A stretch of 10,699 nucleotides of DNA from Proruminimicrobium sp964487915. Lineage in GTDB: Bacteria; Elusimicrobiota; Endomicrobiia; Endomicrobiales; Endomicrobiaceae. The translations under genes were made by a program, and so were the position numbers. Location of the stretch: assembly GCA_964487915.1 (NCBI GenBank), contig CAZASN010000013.1, positions 1-10,699 of the forward strand. The letters run 5' to 3'. The notes under the pieces are model-generated. The model was given only the letters and a program-made list of their open reading frames with translations, had not been told where the DNA came from and did no database searches. This document shows positions 7,118 to 10,699 of the stretch, piece after piece; position 1 is the first letter of the stretch; every line of letters starts with the position of its first letter.

Positions 7118-7669
7118 ATGAAAAAAAGTATAATAACGTTAATGTTGTTATTTTGCGTATCGGCGGCATATTCATTTGATATAGTTCCTAAAGTCGGACT
7201 GGATCTTGACGGCACGTTTAAATCTGATTATGAAGTAAAACCGTGCGGAATCGCCGTAGGCGCAGAGGGGAGATATCAGATAAGCAATTATTTTAAAGCT
7301 TTGGCGGGTTTTGATTTTCTGCCATCCCGTTCAATAAAAACTCTTATTGATTCCGGAACGGTATCGTATTACTCGGGTAAAAATTTTTCTTTTCTTCCGG
7401 TTTATATAGGCGTTATGGGGTATCCTTTGGGCAGCGAAGGAGAATATAACCCTTATGTTAAGTTTGATGTCGGATATAATATTCTTTTTAATGTTGACGA
7501 CGGCAATAATACGTCGGGCGGCATGTATTATGCGTTCGGGTTCGGATTTGAGTTATATGAAAAATACATAGCAGAAATCTCGTCGGCCTATTGTTTTGCG
7601 TCCGATAACGGAACGGATGTTTCTTATAAAAAAATCGGATTTAAACTGGGATATAAATTTACAATATAA
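7118..7669 (+). CDS. Secreted small outer-membrane beta-barrel-like protein
   Basis: 183 residues. The N-terminus is a clear signal peptide: Lys2-Lys3, a hydrophobic core to about Val14 and a likely cleavage after Ala-Tyr-Ser (17-19). The mature part alternates aromatic or hydrophobic with polar residues and is rich in Gly, Tyr and Phe, with repeated strand-like units such as the stretches around 65-71, 109-122 and 136-149 and a C-terminal GFKLGYKFTI. This fits an eight-stranded OmpA/OprF-type or OmpW-like barrel, though no family signature is certain. The last residue is Ile rather than the usual Phe; Phe lies two positions earlier. A strong GGAGG (7107-7111) six bases before the ATG fixes the start. 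It sits 44 nt after the pilin-like gene. The specific function is unknown. Confidence 0.75.
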   Translation: MKKSIITLMLLFCVSAAYSFDIVPKVGLDLDGTFKSDYEVKPCGIAVGAEGRYQISNYFKALAGFDFLPSRSIKTLIDSGTVSYYSGKNFSFLPVYIGVMGYPLGSEGEYNPYVKFDVGYNILFNVDDGNNTSGGMYYAFGFGFELYEKYIAEISSAYCFASDNGTDVSYKKIGFKLGYKFTI

Positions 7670-7686
7670 TAAGGGGCTTTTAAAAA

Positions 7687-9330
7687 ATGTCACAACTTAC
7701 GTCATCGCTTCAATGGAAGTCGCTGCAAAATCTTTATAACGGCAAAATGAAATCCGCTCATATGAGGGATTTGTTTAAAAATGAAAACCGTTATTGCGAG
7801 TTTAACGTCAGATTGGACAATCTAGGCATAACTTTTGATTATTCAAAAAATATTATAGACGGCCAAACAATGCAAATGCTGTTTTCGCTCGCGCAGGCCG
7901 GCGACGTGAAAAACTGGACTAAAAAAATATTTTCCGGCGAGAAAATCAACTGGACGGAAAAAAGAGCGGTTTTGCACAGCGCTTTGAGAAATATGTCGGG
8001 CAATCCTGTTTTTGTAGACGGCAAAGACGTAATGCCTGAAATAAACGGCGTTTTAAGTAAAGTTAAATCGTTTACGGATGATTTAAGAACCGGCAAATGG
8101 CTCGGCAAAACGGGCAAAAAAATACAATCTGTCGTTAATATAGGAATAGGCGGATCCGATTTGGGGCCGAGAATGGTTTGCGAAGCTTTAAAATATTACG
8201 CCGACGGTCCGGCAGTTTATTTTGTCTCAAATATAGACGGAGCGGATATTTATGAAGTTCTTAAAAAAATTGATCCGGAAACATCGTTATTTATAGTAGC
8301 ATCAAAAACGTTTACAACATTGGAAACAATTACAAACGCCAATACCGCAAGGAAATGGCTGGTTGAAAAATTAGGAGAAGACGCCGTCAAAAATCATTTT
8401 GTGGCGTTGTCTACAAATAAAGAAAAAGTCGCGCAGTTCGGAATAGATACGAAAAATATGTTTGAGTTTTGGGATTTTGTAGGCGGCAGATATTCCGTAT
8501 GGTCGGCCATAGGTCTTCCTATAGCGTGTGCCGTCGGTTTTGACAAATTTAAAGAATTTTTAACGGGCGCTTACGAGATGGATGAACATTTTAAAAACGA
8601 GCCTTTTGAAAAAAATATACCCGTGATAATGGCTTTGCTCGGAATATGGTACAACAATTTTTTCAATGCCCAAAGTTACGCCGTTTTGCCTTATAGCCAG
8701 TATTTGCACAGATTTACGGCTTTTCTTCAGCAGTCGGATATGGAAAGCAACGGCAAAACGATAGACAGGGAAGGAAACAGGGTTGATTACGAAACCGGAC
8801 AGATTTTGTGGGGAGAACCCGGAACTAACGGACAGCATTCATTTTACCAGCTTATACATCAGGGCACAAAACTGATACCGGCTGATTTTATAGGCATAGT
8901 AAATCCTCCTGAAAAAATCGGAGACCACCACAATAAACTTATGTCAAATTATTTTGCCCAGACTGAGGCGCTTGCGTTCGGTTTGACAAAAGAACAGGTA
9001 ATTGAAACTTTGAAAAAAGGCAAATATTCGCAACAGGATATGGAAATGCTTACTCCTCATAAAGTTTTTGACGGGAATAAACCGACGAACAGTATTCTTC
9101 TTGACGAACTTACTCCGAAAACTTTGGGAGCTCTGATAGCTTTATACGAACATAAAATATTTGTCCAAGGCATAATTTGGCGAGTAAACAGTTTTGACCA
9201 GTGGGGAGTTGAGCTAGGGAAAGTTTTGGCAAACGTTATTCTTCCGGAGCTTGAAGAAAAAACGCAAAACAGCCATGATTGTTCCACAAGTTCGCTTATA
9301 AAACAATATCTGAAATTGAAAAAAAATTAA
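7687..9330 (+). CDS. pgi: Glucose-6-phosphate isomerase
   Basis: Cytoplasmic interconversion of glucose-6-phosphate and fructose-6-phosphate in glycolysis and gluconeogenesis; fructose-6-phosphate also feeds amino-sugar synthesis. At 547 residues it is the long form, close to the E. coli enzyme rather than the short archaeal or cupin types. IGIGGSDLGP at 152-161 is the phosphate-binding region. The first family signature is seen in FWDFVGGRYSVWSAIGLP (261-278) and the second in QLIHQGTKLIPADFIG (388-403). Likely catalytic residues are Glu353 in QQSDMESNGK, His384 in TNGQHSFYQ and Lys512 in GVELGKVLA. AAGGGG (7671-7676) lies 10 nt upstream of the ATG. It follows the barrel gene by 17 nt and precedes a membrane protein by 13 nt, so all three are probably co-transcribed. 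Confidence 0.98.
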   Translation: MSQLTSSLQWKSLQNLYNGKMKSAHMRDLFKNENRYCEFNVRLDNLGITFDYSKNIIDGQTMQMLFSLAQAGDVKNWTKKIFSGEKINWTEKRAVLHSALRNMSGNPVFVDGKDVMPEINGVLSKVKSFTDDLRTGKWLGKTGKKIQSVVNIGIGGSDLGPRMVCEALKYYADGPAVYFVSNIDGADIYEVLKKIDPETSLFIVASKTFTTLETITNANTARKWLVEKLGEDAVKNHFVALSTNKEKVAQFGIDTKNMFEFWDFVGGRYSVWSAIGLPIACAVGFDKFKEFLTGAYEMDEHFKNEPFEKNIPVIMALLGIWYNNFFNAQSYAVLPYSQYLHRFTAFLQQSDMESNGKTIDREGNRVDYETGQILWGEPGTNGQHSFYQLIHQGTKLIPADFIGIVNPPEKIGDHHNKLMSNYFAQTEALAFGLTKEQVIETLKKGKYSQQDMEMLTPHKVFDGNKPTNSILLDELTPKTLGALIALYEHKIFVQGIIWRVNSFDQWGVELGKVLANVILPELEEKTQNSHDCSTSSLIKQYLKLKKN

Positions 9331-9343
9331 TAAGGAGAAATTT

Positions 9344-9940
9344 ATGTTTTTAAACTTGAAAGAAATCTATCTGCCGGCCTGGCAAATATTTTTGAAAAAC
9401 TGGTGGGAATACATAGTGGTCACGTTGGTTATGTTTATACTTGTGTTTATTCCTTTTGTAGGCGCTATTATTCAGGTTTTTGTGATTTTTTCTATTATTG
9501 CCGCCATGCTTAAAGCCGTGAAAAACAATCAGATAAATTTTTCGGATTTTTTAAAGTTTAAAGATATATTCAATTTTAAAACCGTAGCGTTTGCCGTTGT
9601 ATTGGGTATATATTATTTATTAATACAGCGCTTTCCTTCAGTATCAATATTGCTGTCTCTGGCCGGAGCAGTTTTAAGCGTTATATTTTTCCCGGTCTTC
9701 TGCGTAGTTGTTGATAAAAATTTTAAAATAAAAGAAACTTTACTGTATTCCGCAAAATTAACAAAAGGCATAAGAGTTGAAATAGTTCTTATTATGTTAA
9801 TGAATTTGCTTATAGGTATTGCCGGCGCGTTTTTATTGCTTGTCGGAGTTTTTGTCGCTATGCCGGTTGCGCTTATAGCAACCGTAAAAGTTTACACTTT
9901 ACTGGAAAACAGATTAAATTCCCAAACGCCTCAAATTTAA
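9344..9940 (+). CDS. Polytopic inner-membrane protein, YciC/DUF975-like in appearance
   Basis: 198 residues with hydrophobic segments at about 22-40, 42-58, 78-95, 99-123, 145-163 and 165-183, so five or six transmembrane helices. The start (aromatic-rich Trp/Phe around residues 13-23, then a proline-bearing first helix), the polar loop at 59-78 with its Phe-Ser-Asp-Phe-Leu, and the cytosolic Thr-Leu-Leu-Tyr-Ser-Ala-Lys-Leu loop near 132-139 resemble the broad group of YciC/DUF975-like and GDPD-associated membrane domains. I saw no catalytic motif. AAGGAG (9332-9337) with a 6 nt spacer fixes the start, only 13 nt after pgi. A role cannot be assigned from sequence. Confidence 0.75.
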   Translation: MFLNLKEIYLPAWQIFLKNWWEYIVVTLVMFILVFIPFVGAIIQVFVIFSIIAAMLKAVKNNQINFSDFLKFKDIFNFKTVAFAVVLGIYYLLIQRFPSVSILLSLAGAVLSVIFFPVFCVVVDKNFKIKETLLYSAKLTKGIRVEIVLIMLMNLLIGIAGAFLLLVGVFVAMPVALIATVKVYTLLENRLNSQTPQI

Positions 9941-9946
9941 TTTTTT

Positions 9947-9969
9947 ACAAAAATTTCACAAATTTTTGT
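9947..9969 (+). terminator. Perfect AT-rich hairpin after the YciC-like gene (possible weak terminator)
   Basis: Arms 9947-9956 and 9960-9969 are perfect 10-bp inverted repeats with a 3-base CAC loop. The 3' arm contains TTTTTGTT, but no separate T run follows. It starts six bases after the stop codon and its last base overlaps the -35 of the next promoter. It may be a weak terminator (either direction) or an operator for the downstream promoter. Confidence 0.5.
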
Positions 9970-9997
9970 TGAAAAACGAGAGGAAATAGGCTATAAG
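9969..9997 (+). promoter_or_regulatory. Sigma70-type promoter for the 174-residue orphan gene
   Basis: TTGAAA (9969-9974) and TATAAG (9992-9997) are spaced by exactly 17 nt, each five of six to consensus. The expected start, about 7 nt after the -10, is the A of the ATG at 10004, implying a leaderless message. The caveat is AAGG at 9995-9998, 5 nt before the ATG, which could be a weak ribosome site if transcription starts further upstream; the two readings exclude each other. Confidence 0.6.
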
Positions 9998-10003
9998 GTT
10001 CTT

Positions 10004-10528
10004 ATGGAGAACTTAAAAAAAGTTCATGTGATTATTGCATACTTTATAAGTTTTGTCATTTTATCATCTTCGTACGTCCCTGTTGCGGACATGTACGATG
10101 TTTTTTCGGACGATGTGGAACAGGCTTATAAATCAACAAAGATATCCGATTATTATAATCTGATTGCCCTGCTTCCTATTAAACTTGTCAATAAATTTGT
10201 AGCCAATAATATAGATATACGGAACACGGTAAATAAAACTGCGTCTGACAAACAGAATAATAAAAATAAAAAACATCATAATTATAATTTTGACATAGCT
10301 TTTACCAATAATACGGTAAAAGAAAATACGGATAATTTCAGTTTTGCGGGCGCTCAAAAGTTTTTGCCGGCGCAGTTAAAATTTAATTTTAGTTCATACG
10401 TAAATTATGCGAATGATTACTCTGTTTTTTTTATTGTAATACTGCTTTTTTGTTTCAGACTTCTTGCAAGAGGAGATACTGAAGATAATATAAAAAATAT
10501 AAATATAAAATGGTTCCGTCTTGGTTAA
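10004..10528 (+). CDS. Uncharacterised protein with two transmembrane helices and a polar Asn/Lys-rich loop
   Basis: 174 residues, no recognised family. A hydrophobic helix at about 8-24 (uncleaved anchor or signal peptide) is followed by SYVPVADMYDVFSDDVEQAY and a region that looks helical to about 70. Next comes a low-complexity Asn, Lys and His stretch (about 74-112). A second hydrophobic helix at about 139-154 ends in a positively charged Arg-Leu-Leu-Ala-Arg. The likely topology is both ends in the cytoplasm and a loop of about 115 residues outside. The gene has its own promoter and its own terminator, so it is a single-gene unit. The terminator's 5' arm doubles as the last codons (Phe-Arg-Leu-Gly). 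It lies immediately before the start of a secreted protein, which may be meaningful or chance. Confidence 0.68.
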   Translation: MENLKKVHVIIAYFISFVILSSSYVPVADMYDVFSDDVEQAYKSTKISDYYNLIALLPIKLVNKFVANNIDIRNTVNKTASDKQNNKNKKHHNYNFDIAFTNNTVKENTDNFSFAGAQKFLPAQLKFNFSSYVNYANDYSVFFIVILLFCFRLLARGDTEDNIKNINIKWFRLG

Positions 10529-10551
10529 ATACAAGACGGAATTTTTATTTT
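10514..10551 (+). terminator. Strong intrinsic terminator overlapping the end of the orphan gene
   Basis: Arms 10514-10523 and 10532-10541 are perfect 10-bp inverted repeats (TTCCGTCTTG paired with CAAGACGGAA) with an 8-base loop that contains the stop codon (10526-10528). TTTTTATTTT follows. The 5' arm is within coding sequence, and the T run ends right at the ribosome site of the next gene. Confidence 0.92.
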
Positions 10552-10561
10552 GGAGAGGATT

Positions 10562-10699
10562 ATGAAAAAGATTTTAAAGAAACTTACAAAAATCGTAAAT
10601 CTTAAAAAAACGGTTGCATTGGCAACTGCCGTAATTTTTGTTTCTACGACGGTATTCAGTCAGGGATATGCGGGAATGATGCCTGTAGCGGCGCCGGTG
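10562..10699 (+). CDS. 5' end of a secreted or membrane-anchored protein, truncated by the window edge
   Basis: 46 codons are visible and the frame is open at the right edge. The start is fixed by GGAGAGG (10552-10558). The N-terminus is a long signal peptide: many lysines up to residue 16, a hydrophobic core at about 17-31 and a likely cleavage after Gly-Tyr-Ala (about 35-37), followed by a Met, Ala and Pro-rich mature start. The Sec pathway should export it. The leader resembles what I recall of large Elusimicrobiota proteins of unknown function, so this may be the beginning of a long gene like the one at the left edge; that is inference. Confidence 0.75.
   Translation, partial: MKKILKKLTKIVNLKKTVALATAVIFVSTTVFSQGYAGMMPVAAPV

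Noticed and set aside
10133..10357. Minus-strand 74-codon frame antisense to the orphan gene
   Set aside because: Ile/Phe/Tyr-rich composition arises from the AT-rich complement. The + strand gene has a promoter, terminator and plausible membrane topology.
1..10699. CRISPR array, tRNA, rRNA, insertion sequence or attachment site
   Set aside because: No regularly spaced direct repeats, no tRNA-like cloverleaf in the short gaps, no transposase and no terminal inverted repeats were seen. Gaps between genes are all under 100 nt.

Overview
The window looks like chromosomal DNA of an AT-rich, compact, Gram-negative-type bacterium. Coding density is high and every gene lies on the + strand. Signs of a two-membrane cell are a secreted small beta-barrel-like protein, several inner-membrane proteins and MurA. 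The leader of the last gene, the large secreted or membrane protein at the left edge and the pilin-like protein resemble what I recall of Elusimicrobiota, particularly Endomicrobium-like genomes. That assignment is inference from memory, not a database result.

Layout: (1) 1-2081 is the 3' part of a large gene of unknown function. It has an N-proximal hydrophobic segment and what may be a decayed gluzincin metallopeptidase site. A clear intrinsic terminator follows. (2) 2146-2823 is a membrane protein with an HELTH zinc-protease motif (M50-like). Its start codon sits just behind a -10-like element, so its mRNA may be leaderless. (3) 2890-6475 is a housekeeping cluster: ribosomal protein L31 (rpmE), release factor 1 (prfA), the release-factor methyltransferase (prmC) and UDP-GlcNAc enolpyruvyl transferase (murA). 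A good sigma70-type promoter precedes rpmE and a terminator or attenuator separates rpmE from prfA. prfA/prmC and prmC/murA overlap. (4) 6486-9940 carries a bitopic protein with a pilin-like outer domain, a small secreted beta-rich protein, glucose-6-phosphate isomerase (pgi) and a polytopic membrane protein. No strong terminator is seen between them. (5) 10004-10528 is an orphan two-TM protein with its own promoter and a perfect terminator whose 5' arm is its last codons. (6) 10562 to the edge is the start of another secreted protein.

Functionally, L31, RF1 and PrmC all serve translation: PrmC methylates the GGQ glutamine of the RF1 encoded immediately upstream. MurA commits UDP-GlcNAc to peptidoglycan, and Pgi links glycolysis to fructose-6-phosphate, the precursor of amino sugars. 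The less ordinary material is the edge proteins, the M50-like gene, the pilin-like protein, the orphan 174-residue protein, and the repeated arrangement of a terminator 11-20 nt ahead of the next start codon. I saw no RNA genes, mobile elements, CRISPR arrays or long repeats.
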